From NCBI GenBank assembly GCA_963761985.1, contig CAVXIT010000012.1, positions 62,001 through 126,000 of the forward strand: a stretch of 64,000 nt of DNA. The letters are read 5' to 3'. The notes under the pieces were generated by a model. That model saw nothing but the letters and a program-made list of their open reading frames with translations. It did not search any database and was not told where the DNA came from. The DNA comes from JACCTH01 sp963761985. GTDB lineage: Bacteria > Actinomycetota > Acidimicrobiia > Spongiisociales > ZC4RG35. Of the stretch, positions 9,456-17,550 are shown one piece after another (the stretch's first letter is position 1; every line of letters begins with the position of its first letter). A program made the translations under genes and the position numbers.

Positions 9456-9893
9456 ATGCGCCGCGTTGGGTTCCTTCTGGCCCTACTGACCCTTGTTGCC
9501 AGCTGCGGTGGCGATGGCGACGGCGGCGGCGACGCGGATGTGTTTTCGCTTTCGGTCGGCACTTGTTTCGACGATCAGGACGACGGCGAGATCAGTTCGG
9601 TGCCGGCGGTCGACTGCTCTGAGCCACACGACAACGAGGTGTTTGCGTTGATCGATTACACCGAGACCGACGAGTATCCGGGATCAGAGGAGATGTCAGA
9701 GATCGGCACCAACCTCTGTATCGAGGAGTTCGAGGCGTACGTTGGTCTTGACTATCCCAGCTCGGAGCTGGAAGTCTTCGCGATCTACCCGACCGAGGCG
9801 AGCTGGGCCGGGGGCGACCGAGAGGTGATCTGCAACCTCTACGACTCTGACCTCGACAAACTCACGGGGACCATGGAGGGCGCCGCCCGGTAG
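9456..9893 (+). CDS. Septum-formation-like lipoprotein
   Basis: A 145-residue lipoprotein. I prefer the ATG at 9456 because AAGGAAAGG lies about 8 nt upstream and the product begins MRRVGFLLALLTLVASCG, a clean signal peptide with lipobox; a GTG at 9447 would add three residues. After an acidic Gly-rich linker come VGTCFDD, VPAVDCSEPHDNEVFAL and LCIEEFEAYVG. This is the Cys and SEPHD pattern of the actinobacterial 'septum formation' family (PF13845-like). The four mature Cys may form disulfides. It follows hydA by 15 nt and converges on the HtrA-like gene. Its role is unknown. Confidence 0.8.
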   Translation: MRRVGFLLALLTLVASCGGDGDGGGDADVFSLSVGTCFDDQDDGEISSVPAVDCSEPHDNEVFALIDYTETDEYPGSEEMSEIGTNLCIEEFEAYVGLDYPSSELEVFAIYPTEASWAGGDREVICNLYDSDLDKLTGTMEGAAR

Positions 9894-9901
9894 GCGCGCC
9901 T

Positions 9902-11494
9902 TTAGACGTCGCCGGAGACGTAGAAGCTGGCGAGGATGCGGTCGAGGGCGTCAAAGTCGCGGTCGGCGTTGGCCTGCACCTGCACGAGCAGGATGAAATT
10001 CGCCTCGAGCGGACGTGCCGCCACGATCACATAGGTAGCCCCGGTGTCGCCGCAGTTGGAATACGTGTCGTAGCTCCCGGAGTACAAGGCGTCCTCGTAG
10101 GGCTGGCGACCGTCGTATACACACACGGTTTCGAGATCGGTGACGAATTGATCGAGGAGACCCTCTTCAGTGGTGGTCGCCGCCCAGTCGGAGGAAGCGC
10201 TGAAGATCATCCCCGGCGTGTCCCACGTTTCAAGGAAACCAGTGAGGCTGGAAGCGGCGCGCACATCGGTGATCGACCGGCCCTCTTCGTCCTCGTAGGG
10301 AGCGCCATCGATCTCAGCCCATTCAGTCGGCACCTCAACTGACATCGCGCCGGTGTCGTCGCTGATAACGACGTACTCCGCATAGGTGCCAACGTCCTCG
10401 GTGGTGTCGTCGAGCTCATCGGCAAACGAGAGAGCTTCAACCAGCGCCTCGCCATTGAGCTCACCGCGTAAAACCTGGCTCGTGTCGTTCCGCACGACTT
10501 CGACTGGGATGACGCCGTCGCCTCCCTGGGTCCGGATGACATCGCAAAAATCGGCCATTGTCGGTTCGAAGCCCACCGAAACGCCTGCCATTTCGGTCAC
10601 GATGTCACCGCCGGTGATCCCGGCGATGTCGGCCGGAGATCCCGATTGCACCGTCTCGACCCAGATTCCGGCCGTTCCATCATCGGACACAATCGAATAC
10701 CCGTTGATCCCGACCGAATCGACGTCGGTTCCGGAACGCAACTGCTCGACGACGCCGCGCGCTTCGGAGACACTGATCGCAAAGTTCTGATCGAACTCGT
10801 CGTTGCCTGCATAGTTGACCCCGACGACTTGCATGTCGGCGGTCACCAGCGGCCCACCCGAGTTGCCATTGCGAATGCGAGCGTCGTGTTCGAGGATCGC
10901 ATCGATCGAGGCCCAATCGGTGTCGCCGGGAGCGTCGGCCTTGGAGATGATCCCCTGGGTGAGGGCGAACTCGGGCTCGCCCAGCGGATAGCCGGCGGCC
11001 GAGACCTCGAGACCGGAGAAGATCTCCCCGTCGTACCACTCGAGATAGCTGTAACCGTCGCCTTCCAGATCGATGACTGCGAGATCGTTGCATTCCGAAA
11101 CTCCGAGAATGCGGGCGTTGACCGTTTCGGAACTGCCGCCGATGTGGACTTCGATCAACCCAGCACCGCTCACGACATGGCTATTGGTCACCGCCACACC
11201 GCTCGGATCAATGATGAACCCGGAGCCGGCGCCGCCCCCCTCGAAGGATCCGAAGTCGGGCGTGACGAACGTCCCGATCGACTCGATCTGGATCGTGGCT
11301 TGCGGTAGGTCCCGGACGCTGGTGACCAATCCTTCCGGCGTCGTCTCTACGGTCGTGCCTGGTGAGGCGGTGGTGTCAACCACCTCGGTCGTATCAGAAG
11401 TCGATGACGCGCTCGTAGTGGTTGCGGCGGTTTGGCCGCAGGCTGCGAGCAGGACAACTAGCAAAGGAACAACGGTTTTAGAGAGCTTGCGCAT
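9902..11494 (-). CDS. HtrA/DegP-like serine protease lipoprotein with PDZ domain
   Basis: A 530-residue envelope protease. The N-terminus is a lipoprotein signal (LLVVLLAACG, Cys19) and a Thr/Ser linker to about residue 55. The trypsin-like domain has a full triad: His106 in VTNSHVV, Asp137 in NDLAVIDL and Ser212 in RNGNSGGPLV. A PDZ domain follows at about residues 265-350. A C-terminal domain of about 170 residues has paired Cys and no family I recognise. It is probably anchored on the outer face of the membrane for protein quality control. It is transcribed divergently from mmsA across an 89-nt gap. Confidence 0.92.
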   Translation of the reverse strand: MRKLSKTVVPLLVVLLAACGQTAATTTSASSTSDTTEVVDTTASPGTTVETTPEGLVTSVRDLPQATIQIESIGTFVTPDFGSFEGGGAGSGFIIDPSGVAVTNSHVVSGAGLIEVHIGGSSETVNARILGVSECNDLAVIDLEGDGYSYLEWYDGEIFSGLEVSAAGYPLGEPEFALTQGIISKADAPGDTDWASIDAILEHDARIRNGNSGGPLVTADMQVVGVNYAGNDEFDQNFAISVSEARGVVEQLRSGTDVDSVGINGYSIVSDDGTAGIWVETVQSGSPADIAGITGGDIVTEMAGVSVGFEPTMADFCDVIRTQGGDGVIPVEVVRNDTSQVLRGELNGEALVEALSFADELDDTTEDVGTYAEYVVISDDTGAMSVEVPTEWAEIDGAPYEDEEGRSITDVRAASSLTGFLETWDTPGMIFSASSDWAATTTEEGLLDQFVTDLETVCVYDGRQPYEDALYSGSYDTYSNCGDTGATYVIVAARPLEANFILLVQVQANADRDFDALDRILASFYVSGDV

Positions 11495-11583
11495 GGCCTT
11501 TTTCTGTCTGGGTGACGGGGAAGGTTAAGAGCCCCGGAGGGCCTGTGCTGTATCGGCTTAGACTCGAGCAAGGAGTAGAGAAA

Positions 11584-13074
11584 ATGATCACACATTGGAT
11601 CAACGGTCAGCCCTGGGAGGGAAAACCCGCCCGAACGGGGCCGATCTATAACCCGGCCACCGGCGAGCGGGCCGACGAGGTGGCCCTAGCCGAAGCCGCC
11701 GACGTTGACGAGGCCGTGGCCGCCGCCCTGGCCGCGTTCGACGAGTGGCGCGAGACTCCGGTCACCCGGCGCCAGAACGTTATGTTCGCTTTTCGCGAAC
11801 TCGTCGTAGCGAACCGACATGACATCGCCAAGCTCATCACCGCGGAGCATGGCAAAACCCATTCCGACGCGTTAGGTGAGGTGCAGCGGGGACTGGAAGT
11901 GGTCGAGTTCGCCTGCAACATCACCCACCTCATCAAGGGTGAGTTCTCCGAACAGGTCTCAACCGGCGTCGACACCTTCACCATGCGTCAACCGCTGGGA
12001 GTTGTGGCCGGAATCACCCCCTTCAACTTCCCGGCGATGGTCCCGATGTGGATGTACCCGCTCGCGATCGCCAGCGGCAACACCTTCGTCCTCAAACCCT
12101 CGGAGAAAGACCCTTCACCGTCGATGCTTTGCGCCGAGTTGCTCAAGGAAGCCGGGTTGCCTCCGGGCGTCTTCAATGTCATCCACGGTGACAAAGTCGC
12201 GGTGGATCGCATCCTCGAGCATCCCGACATTGCCGCCGTTTCCTTCGTGGGCTCGACGCCAATCGCTCGCTACATCTACGAGAACGGAACCCGGGCCGGA
12301 AAGCGCGTGCAGGCGCTCGGCGGGGCGAAGAATCACATGGTCGTCCTTCCCGACGCCGATATGGAACTCGCCGCTGATGCCGCGGTTTCGGCGGGGTACG
12401 GATCGGCCGGCGAAAGGTGCATGGCGATCTCGGTGGTCGTCACCGTCGGCGACGCCGCCGATCGCTTGATTCCCCAGGTAAAGGCACGAATCGCCAAGCT
12501 TCGCACCGGACCAGGTGACGACCCCGACTCGGAGATGGGCCCGCTCGTCACCGGAGAGCACCGGGACAAAGTGGTCGGCTACATCGACTCGGGTGTCGAG
12601 CAGGGAGCTGACCTGGTCGTCGATGGGCGCGGCTTTGCTCCGGAGGGTTTCGAGGCGGGCTTTTACGTCGCGCCGACTCTCTTCGACCGCGTCCAACCGG
12701 GTATGAAGATCTATGACGACGAGATCTTTGGGCCGGTGCTGTCGGTGGTGCGCGTCGAGCACTACCAGGAGGCGATCGATCTCATCAACGCCTCCCCGTT
12801 CGCCAATGGGACTGCGTTGTTCACCAATGACGGAGGCGCCGCGCGCAAATTCCAGTCGGAGATCCAGGTGGGAATGGTGGGGGTGAACGTTCCCATCCCG
12901 GTCCCCCTGGCGTTCTATTCGTTCGGGGGCTGGAAGTCGTCGATCTTCGGATCGAACGCGATCTACGGCCCCGACGGCGTTCGCTTCTATACCCGGCAGA
13001 AAGTGGTCATCTCCCGCTGGCCCGACCCGCTCCATCGCGGCGTCGACCTGGGCTTCCCCCAGCACGGTCGGTAG
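11584..13074 (+). CDS. mmsA: CoA-acylating methylmalonate-semialdehyde dehydrogenase
   Basis: A 496-residue aldehyde dehydrogenase of the MmsA/IolA type, converting (methyl)malonate semialdehyde to propionyl- or acetyl-CoA with NAD. The ATG at 11584 is chosen because AAGGAGTAGA precedes it and MITHWINGQPW is the family N-terminus; a frame extension back to 11512 is non-coding. TPFNFPAMVPMW (145-156) and the catalytic Cys279 in SAGERCMAIS are typical, and the catalytic Glu of NAD-phosphorylating ALDHs is absent, as in this subfamily. It accepts the products expected from the aminotransferase at 719. It ends 8 nt before the inverted repeat at 13083. Confidence 0.94.
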   Translation: MITHWINGQPWEGKPARTGPIYNPATGERADEVALAEAADVDEAVAAALAAFDEWRETPVTRRQNVMFAFRELVVANRHDIAKLITAEHGKTHSDALGEVQRGLEVVEFACNITHLIKGEFSEQVSTGVDTFTMRQPLGVVAGITPFNFPAMVPMWMYPLAIASGNTFVLKPSEKDPSPSMLCAELLKEAGLPPGVFNVIHGDKVAVDRILEHPDIAAVSFVGSTPIARYIYENGTRAGKRVQALGGAKNHMVVLPDADMELAADAAVSAGYGSAGERCMAISVVVTVGDAADRLIPQVKARIAKLRTGPGDDPDSEMGPLVTGEHRDKVVGYIDSGVEQGADLVVDGRGFAPEGFEAGFYVAPTLFDRVQPGMKIYDDEIFGPVLSVVRVEHYQEAIDLINASPFANGTALFTNDGGAARKFQSEIQVGMVGVNVPIPVPLAFYSFGGWKSSIFGSNAIYGPDGVRFYTRQKVVISRWPDPLHRGVDLGFPQHGR

Positions 13075-13082
13075 GACCTACA

Positions 13083-13135
13083 CGAAACCTAAGGCTCTGA
13101 GCCGTCGATATCACGGCTAACGAGCCCGCGGTTTC
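13083..13135 (+). repeat. Left terminal inverted repeat, about 53 bp
   Basis: This 53-nt segment is an imperfect reverse complement of 14118-14170. Perfect blocks are the outer 16 nt (CGAAACCTAAGGCTCT), an inner 8 nt (TCACGGCT) and the inner 13 nt (AGCCCGCGGTTTC), separated by diverged bases; both copies are exactly 53 nt. It starts 8 nt after the mmsA stop and brackets the AbiEi-DUF559 gene. Confidence 0.8.
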
Positions 13136-13176
13136 ATCGATCGCGATGAGACGACCCCCTAGAACTCTTCCGGGCC

Positions 13177-14114
13177 GTGACTCATGATCTCCCGGTGATC
13201 TCTGAGGCGGAGGAGCGCGTCTACCAACTCGCCGGAACGCAAGCCGGGTACGTCACCCGTCGTCAAGCCTTGGCCTGCGGCATGACGACCGACGCGATCG
13301 ATCGACGCGTTGAGACGAAAAGGTGGAAACGGGTCAAGCCTGGTCTCTATGTGATTCCGGGATTCTTGCCGACGCTTCGAGGTCGACTAATGGCTGCCAC
13401 GGCTGCTCTTGGCGCCGTCGTGTCTCATGAGTCGGCTGCCGAACTGCACGGATTTCCCGGTCTCCCAGTCGGTTTGGCGGTAGTGACGGTGCGCACCCGT
13501 CACACGAACCGGTTTCCTGATGTCATCGTCCATCAGTCGACCGATCTCACCAAAGCTCAGGTCATCGAAGTCGAGACTCTTGGCAGTGACTTCGCCTGTA
13601 CGAACTGTGATCGATCTCGCGACTACGAGAAATCCCAAGGTCATCGGCAGGCTCGTCGACCATCTGGTCGTGGCCAAGGAAGCGACCATTGACGAGTTCG
13701 GCGAGGCTGTAGGACAACTCGCCCGGAGGGGCAAGCCCGGGATGCGGACAATGCACAAGGTTCTTGAGATACGAACAGGCGAAGCGTTCATGGGAGACAG
13801 CGAGTTCGAGCTGTACGGGCTCCGGCTTCTGCGAGAGTGGGGGTTTCCTGAACCCGAACCCCAATACCCGCTGCCCTGGCGCTCTCCACGGCGTGGCCGG
13901 GTTGATTTCGCTTACCCGTCGATCCGATTGATCATCGAGCTCGACGGCCGAAAATGGCACTCGACCCTCGACGCCTTCGAAGAGGATCGGTTACGCGACA
14001 ACCATCGCCCAGCTTGCAGGATGGCGAGTCCTCCGGATCACCTATCGCATGCTCAGCGAACAACCCGAATTGGTCCGCAGCATGATCGAACAGGCCTTCG
14101 CCGCAGCCTCCTGA
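13177..14114 (+). pseudogene. AbiEi-type antitoxin HTH fused to DUF559 nuclease, two frameshifts
   Basis: A GTG at 13177 opens a protein whose N-terminus is the winged-helix/AbiEi antitoxin domain (YVTRRQALACGMTTDAIDRR, WKRVKPGLYVIPG). An extra base near 13582 moves the frame to VTSPVRTVIDLATT, the usual continuation. The C-terminus is DUF559, a Vsr-like PD-(D/E)xK fold: SEFELYGLRLLREWG, RGRVDFAYPS and IELDGRKWHS hold the presumed active-site residues. A second shift near 14012 leads to QLAGWRVLRITYRML and a stop at 14112-14114. Joined length is about 312 residues. No cognate AbiEii toxin is adjacent. The gene sits alone between mmsA and an oppositely oriented oxidoreductase, inside a 53-bp inverted repeat. 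Confidence 0.8.
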
Positions 14115-14117
14115 GAC

Positions 14118-14170
14118 GAAACCGCGGGCTGAGTAAGCCGTGAAAGTCCGGCCTAGAGCCTTAGGTTTCG
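14118..14170 (-). repeat. Right terminal inverted repeat, about 53 bp
   Basis: Reverse-complement partner of 13083-13135. It begins 3 nt after the AbiEi-DUF559 stop. Its outer end runs into the oxidoreductase gene and supplies that gene's last two codons and TAA stop. I see no obvious target-site duplication outside the pair. Confidence 0.8.
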
Positions 14171-15171
14171 TTTTTGAAGGCGGGGATGATCTGACTGCCG
14201 TAGGCGGCGAGGGTTTCGTCCATCTGGTCGTGCATGAGGTAAATCGCGAACTGATTGACGCCTAGGTTTTCAAATTCTCGGAGCCTCTCGAGATGCGCTT
14301 GCACCGGTCCCAGTAAGCAGAAGCGTTCGATGATCTCGTCGGGGACGAAATCGGTTGACGGGTTGCCGGCCTTGCCGTGGTGGTCGTAGTCGTATCCCTC
14401 GCGCGCTTTGATGTAGTCGGTCAACGCCTGCGGAACCGCCGAGGAGCTCGCGCCGTAGCGGTTGACCAGGTCGGCGACGTGGTTGCCGACCATGCCCCCG
14501 AACCAGCGCACCTGGTCGCGCTGATGGGCGAGGTCGTCACCGACGTACGCCGGGGCCGCGACACAGATGGTCAACGAATCGGGATCGCGACCGGCCGCAG
14601 CGGCGGCTTCACGAACCACTCCAACGGTCCACTCGACGATCTGGGGGTCGCCCAGCTGCAGAATGTACCCGTCGTAGTGAGTCCCGGTGGAAACGAGGGC
14701 CTTGGGCCCATAAGCCGCCATCCACACGGGCAGATCCCACTCCTCCGAGATCCAAGGAATCGTCAGCTCCTTGTCGTTGTAAGTCACCGTTCTTCCGGCT
14801 ACCAGGTCTTTGATGACCTTCGTCGCGGTCGCCGTGGTTTCGAGCGTCGTCGGCGTCCGGCCGATGTAGCGCAGCGCGGAATCTCCGCGACCCATCCCGC
14901 ACACGACCCGCGGCCCATACATGTCCTTCAATGTGGCGAAGAGTGAGGCGAGGACCGTCCAATCCCGCGTCCCCGGATTGGTGACCATCGGACCGACGAT
15001 CAACTTCTCGGTCCGGCCCAGGATTTGGCTGAAAATCACAAAGGGCTCCTGCCAGAGGACATGGGAATCGAATGTCCAGGCATAATCGAAACCCAACCCC
15101 TCGGCGGCCACAGCCCGATCGATCACCTCACGCGCCGGCGGGTTGGTCTGCAACACGACGCCGAAATCCAT
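14161..15171 (-). CDS. LLM-class F420-dependent oxidoreductase, TIGR03842-like
   Basis: A 336-residue bacterial-luciferase-like TIM barrel using F420 or flavin. I start it at the ATG at 15169-15171 (MDFGVVLQTNPPAREVID), the usual N-terminus for this family; upstream in-frame ATGs would overlap the divergent VOC gene. YAWTFDSHVLWQEPF, VGPMVTNPGTRDWTVLAS and CGMGRGDSALR match the Mer/LLM superfamily. TIGR03842 members are known to lie near dihydropyrimidinase genes in actinobacteria, which agrees with hydA 5 kb away and suggests a redox step in the same pathway. Its last codons lie in the right inverted repeat of the AbiEi-DUF559 cassette. Confidence 0.88.
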   Translation of the reverse strand: MDFGVVLQTNPPAREVIDRAVAAEGLGFDYAWTFDSHVLWQEPFVIFSQILGRTEKLIVGPMVTNPGTRDWTVLASLFATLKDMYGPRVVCGMGRGDSALRYIGRTPTTLETTATATKVIKDLVAGRTVTYNDKELTIPWISEEWDLPVWMAAYGPKALVSTGTHYDGYILQLGDPQIVEWTVGVVREAAAAAGRDPDSLTICVAAPAYVGDDLAHQRDQVRWFGGMVGNHVADLVNRYGASSSAVPQALTDYIKAREGYDYDHHGKAGNPSTDFVPDEIIERFCLLGPVQAHLERLREFENLGVNQFAIYLMHDQMDETLAAYGSQIIPAFKNET

Positions 15172-15196
15172 CGGGTCACGATAAACAGGAGGTTCC

Positions 15197-15652
15197 ATGG
15201 CGCACTCAATCCAGGTGGTCTTCGCGTGCGACAACCCAGCAAAGCTGGCCGAATTCTGGGCCGCGGCCCTCGGCTACATCGTTCAACCCCCACCCGAAGG
15301 CTTTGAGTCCTGGGACGCTTTCGCCGAGAAGATGGGCATTCCCAAAGACAAATGGAACGACGTCTCGGCTGTTGTCGACCAGGATGAGAAAGGCCCCCGA
15401 ATCCTCTTCGAGCGCTACGACGGCGGGGCACCGAACCAAAGGGTGCACGTCGACGTCAATTCCGTCGGCCGCGAGCCAGACAGTTTTGGGGGCAAGCAGA
15501 TCGACGACGACGAGCGGCGGAAGCGGCTAGCGGACGAGCGCACCCGGCTCGAAGGGCTGGGTGCCACTTACAAGCGTGAGGCGAGCGGCATGGCCGGAGA
15601 GATCTGGATCGAGATGTTCGACCCCGAAGGGAATTGGTTCTGCGTTCAGTGA
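15197..15652 (+). CDS. VOC-family glyoxalase-like protein
   Basis: A 151-residue protein of the vicinal-oxygen-chelate superfamily (glyoxalase-like domain type). The ATG at 15197 follows AGGAGG at ideal spacing. IQVVFACDNPAKLAEFWAAA begins the first beta-alpha-beta-beta-beta unit and IWIEMFDPEGNWFCVQ closes the second. QRVHVDVNSVGR carries a probable metal-ligand His and the late Glu is also present. The substrate is unknown. It is divergent from the F420-type oxidoreductase and converges on the RNA methyltransferase with a 3-nt gap. Confidence 0.85.
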   Translation: MAHSIQVVFACDNPAKLAEFWAAALGYIVQPPPEGFESWDAFAEKMGIPKDKWNDVSAVVDQDEKGPRILFERYDGGAPNQRVHVDVNSVGREPDSFGGKQIDDDERRKRLADERTRLEGLGATYKREASGMAGEIWIEMFDPEGNWFCVQ

Positions 15653-15655
15653 CCT

Positions 15656-16771
15656 TTAGCGGCTGAAGGCGCCAACGATCTCAATGTGGAACGTCTGCGG
15701 GAACATGTCGACCGGTTGCGCATATTCGAGCCGGTAGCCGGCGTTGGTAAGAAGCCCGGCGTCACGAGCGAAGGCAGCCGGGTCACAGGCGACCAACGCA
15801 ATCGTGCGGGGCCGACCGGCAACCACGGTTTCGACTCCTTCCCTGCCCAGACCCACGCGAGGCGGATCGACTACGGCAATGTCCCAAGCCTCCGGTAATC
15901 GGGGCAGGCTCCGCTCGAACTTTGCCCTCACCGCGACCGAATCCGTGTTTGCTTTCAGATCGGCCAATGCGACCGGATCGGACTCCACCGCCACAACCTC
16001 TCGACAACCCGCCCCGACCGTCGCCGCAAAGAGACCCCCGCCCGCGTACCCGTCGAGCAGGCGATCGGTGGGACCGGGAGAAAGAACATCAGTGACCAAC
16101 CGCACCAGCTCTTCAGCGCCGGCGGTGTTGGCTTGGAAAAACGCCCGATCGGTGATCTGAAATCGGTGTCCGGCGACCTCTTCGTGGATCCTCCCGTTCT
16201 CGTGATCGAAGAGAACGGCGGTCTCCCCGGTGGCAACGCCAGCCCGGAGGGTGACCCGCTCCGCCAGGGGCCGAACTGGTAATTCGACGAACAACTGGAA
16301 CAGCGGATCGACCAACAGGAGGCAAACGCTGAGCTCGACCAACTCCGAGCTCTCCTCACGGTGGAGAGCGGGACGGCCCCCGACGATTGAGAAGTCCATC
16401 CGGTTGCGATATCCGAATTCCGGACCGGGGCTGATCGTCGGACGGACGTCGACCCCATCGAGCTTCCCGACGAACCGCAGCTGATCGGCCACGACCTCGC
16501 GCTTCCACTGCGCTTGTGCCCCGTGTTCGGCCGACTGCCATTGGCATCCTCCGCAGGGACCGAAGTGCGGACATGGCGCCGCACGTCGGTGAGGTGAAGC
16601 CTCGAGAATGGATACTGCGCGCGCGAACGAGTGGCGCTTCTTCGATTCGGTTACTTCAACTTCCACCACTTCGTGCGGATACGCGTCAGCGACAAAGACC
16701 ACCCGGCCCTCGTGTCTCGCCACTGATCTCCCGCCGTGAGCCATCGACGAAGTTGTGAGCTCAATCGTCAC
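15656..16771 (-). CDS. TrmA/RlmD-type RNA (uracil-5-)-methyltransferase with Fe-S cluster
   Basis: A 371-residue SAM-dependent methyltransferase modifying a uracil C5 in 23S rRNA or tRNA. A TRAM domain occupies about residues 1-55. Cys67, Cys73, Cys76 (CPHFGPCGGCQWQ) and Cys150 form the expected [4Fe-4S] site. FFQANTAGAEELV is the family motif, LLDGYAGGGLFA the SAM-binding loop, VVDPPRVGLG the motif IV and VACDP (Cys329) holds the catalytic nucleophile. Length is a little short for RlmD, and the target base cannot be assigned. The start region overlaps the end of the DUF2017 gene by 11 nt, suggesting co-transcription with DUF2017-clpS. Confidence 0.9.
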   Translation of the reverse strand: MTIELTTSSMAHGGRSVARHEGRVVFVADAYPHEVVEVEVTESKKRHSFARAVSILEASPHRRAAPCPHFGPCGGCQWQSAEHGAQAQWKREVVADQLRFVGKLDGVDVRPTISPGPEFGYRNRMDFSIVGGRPALHREESSELVELSVCLLLVDPLFQLFVELPVRPLAERVTLRAGVATGETAVLFDHENGRIHEEVAGHRFQITDRAFFQANTAGAEELVRLVTDVLSPGPTDRLLDGYAGGGLFAATVGAGCREVVAVESDPVALADLKANTDSVAVRAKFERSLPRLPEAWDIAVVDPPRVGLGREGVETVVAGRPRTIALVACDPAAFARDAGLLTNAGYRLEYAQPVDMFPQTFHIEIVGAFSR

Positions 16772-17255
16772 GGGCTAGATCATCATTGGGAAACTCGAGC
16801 TCCTCGCCGATCAGTGCGACTACAAGCAACTGCTGCATCCCCGCGAGGTAGTCGAGGGCCGCCTGATCGTCGGAATCGAGCAACTCGAGATCGCCTTCCT
16901 CCTGTACCCCGAGACGCGCCGCCAGTGCCAACCTCGCCTCGTTGAGGACTCGGAGCCACGCTTCTGCTTCGGGACGAGATACGACCGTTCCCGAACCGGC
17001 CGATTCCAGAATCACCGCGAACGCCGATCGATCGGCGGCGCGGGACTGTTCGAACTCCTCGGCCATGAGCCGCCACCACTCATCTGAAGCCTGGTCGTCA
17101 TCCAGGTAGACCGGCGATCGGAGCCGGGCCGCACCCGGATCGTCCTCGGGCGAACCGAGACTGGCGAGAAACTCGGGAAGCTGGTTGAGCAAATCGAGAT
17201 CGTCGGGAGTAAGCGTGACCAGGATGCCGTCGGGCACCGGGAGAAACGGGATCAT
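16761..17255 (-). CDS. DUF2017 family protein
   Basis: A 164-residue acidic soluble protein of the DUF2017 family, which in actinobacteria is habitually encoded next to clpS. The start ATG overlaps the clpS stop as ATGA. Recognisable segments are WWRLMAEEFEQSRAADRSAF and EAEAWLRVLNEARLALAARLG. The function is unknown; conserved linkage with ClpS suggests a link to N-degron proteolysis but nothing in the sequence shows a mechanism. Confidence 0.85.
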   Translation of the reverse strand: MIPFLPVPDGILVTLTPDDLDLLNQLPEFLASLGSPEDDPGAARLRSPVYLDDDQASDEWWRLMAEEFEQSRAADRSAFAVILESAGSGTVVSRPEAEAWLRVLNEARLALAARLGVQEEGDLELLDSDDQAALDYLAGMQQLLVVALIGEELEFPNDDLARDD

Positions 17256-17530
17256 TTCTCGATCGTTGCCCAGAGCCCGTGCTGGTGCAGCCGGTAGGCG
17301 TCCATCTCGGCTTGTTCGCGCGGACCTTGCGTCACTGTGGCGCGGCCCTCGTTATGCACCGCCAGCATCAACCTCGTCGCCTCTTCGAGTGAGTGGCCAA
17401 AGAGCCGCCGCAGCACCCAGACCACGTAGTCCATCAAGTTGACGGGGTCATTCCATACCACCACCTGCCACGGCAGGTCTTCCTTGACCCGCGTATCGGT
17501 CACTGGTCGCTCGAGCGGACGGGTCGTCAT
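17252..17530 (-). CDS. clpS: ATP-dependent Clp protease adaptor ClpS
   Basis: A 92-residue adaptor delivering N-degron substrates to ClpA/ClpC-ClpP. The hallmark WQVVVWNDPVNLMDYVVWVL contains the ND-P substrate-pocket motif, followed by HSLEEATRLMLAVHNEGRA, with His and Met at the usual places for binding the N-terminal residue. Length is normal, with a short disordered N-terminus for Clp engagement. It forms an operon with DUF2017 (ATGA overlap) and follows pheA by 20 nt. Confidence 0.95.
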   Translation of the reverse strand: MTTRPLERPVTDTRVKEDLPWQVVVWNDPVNLMDYVVWVLRRLFGHSLEEATRLMLAVHNEGRATVTQGPREQAEMDAYRLHQHGLWATIEK

Positions 17531-17550
17531 GGCCAGGAATGCTATGTCGG

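Noticed and set aside
13177..14114. Complete type IV toxin-antitoxin pair
   Set aside because: Only the AbiEi-like antitoxin domain is present; no nucleotidyltransferase (AbiEii) gene is adjacent on either side.
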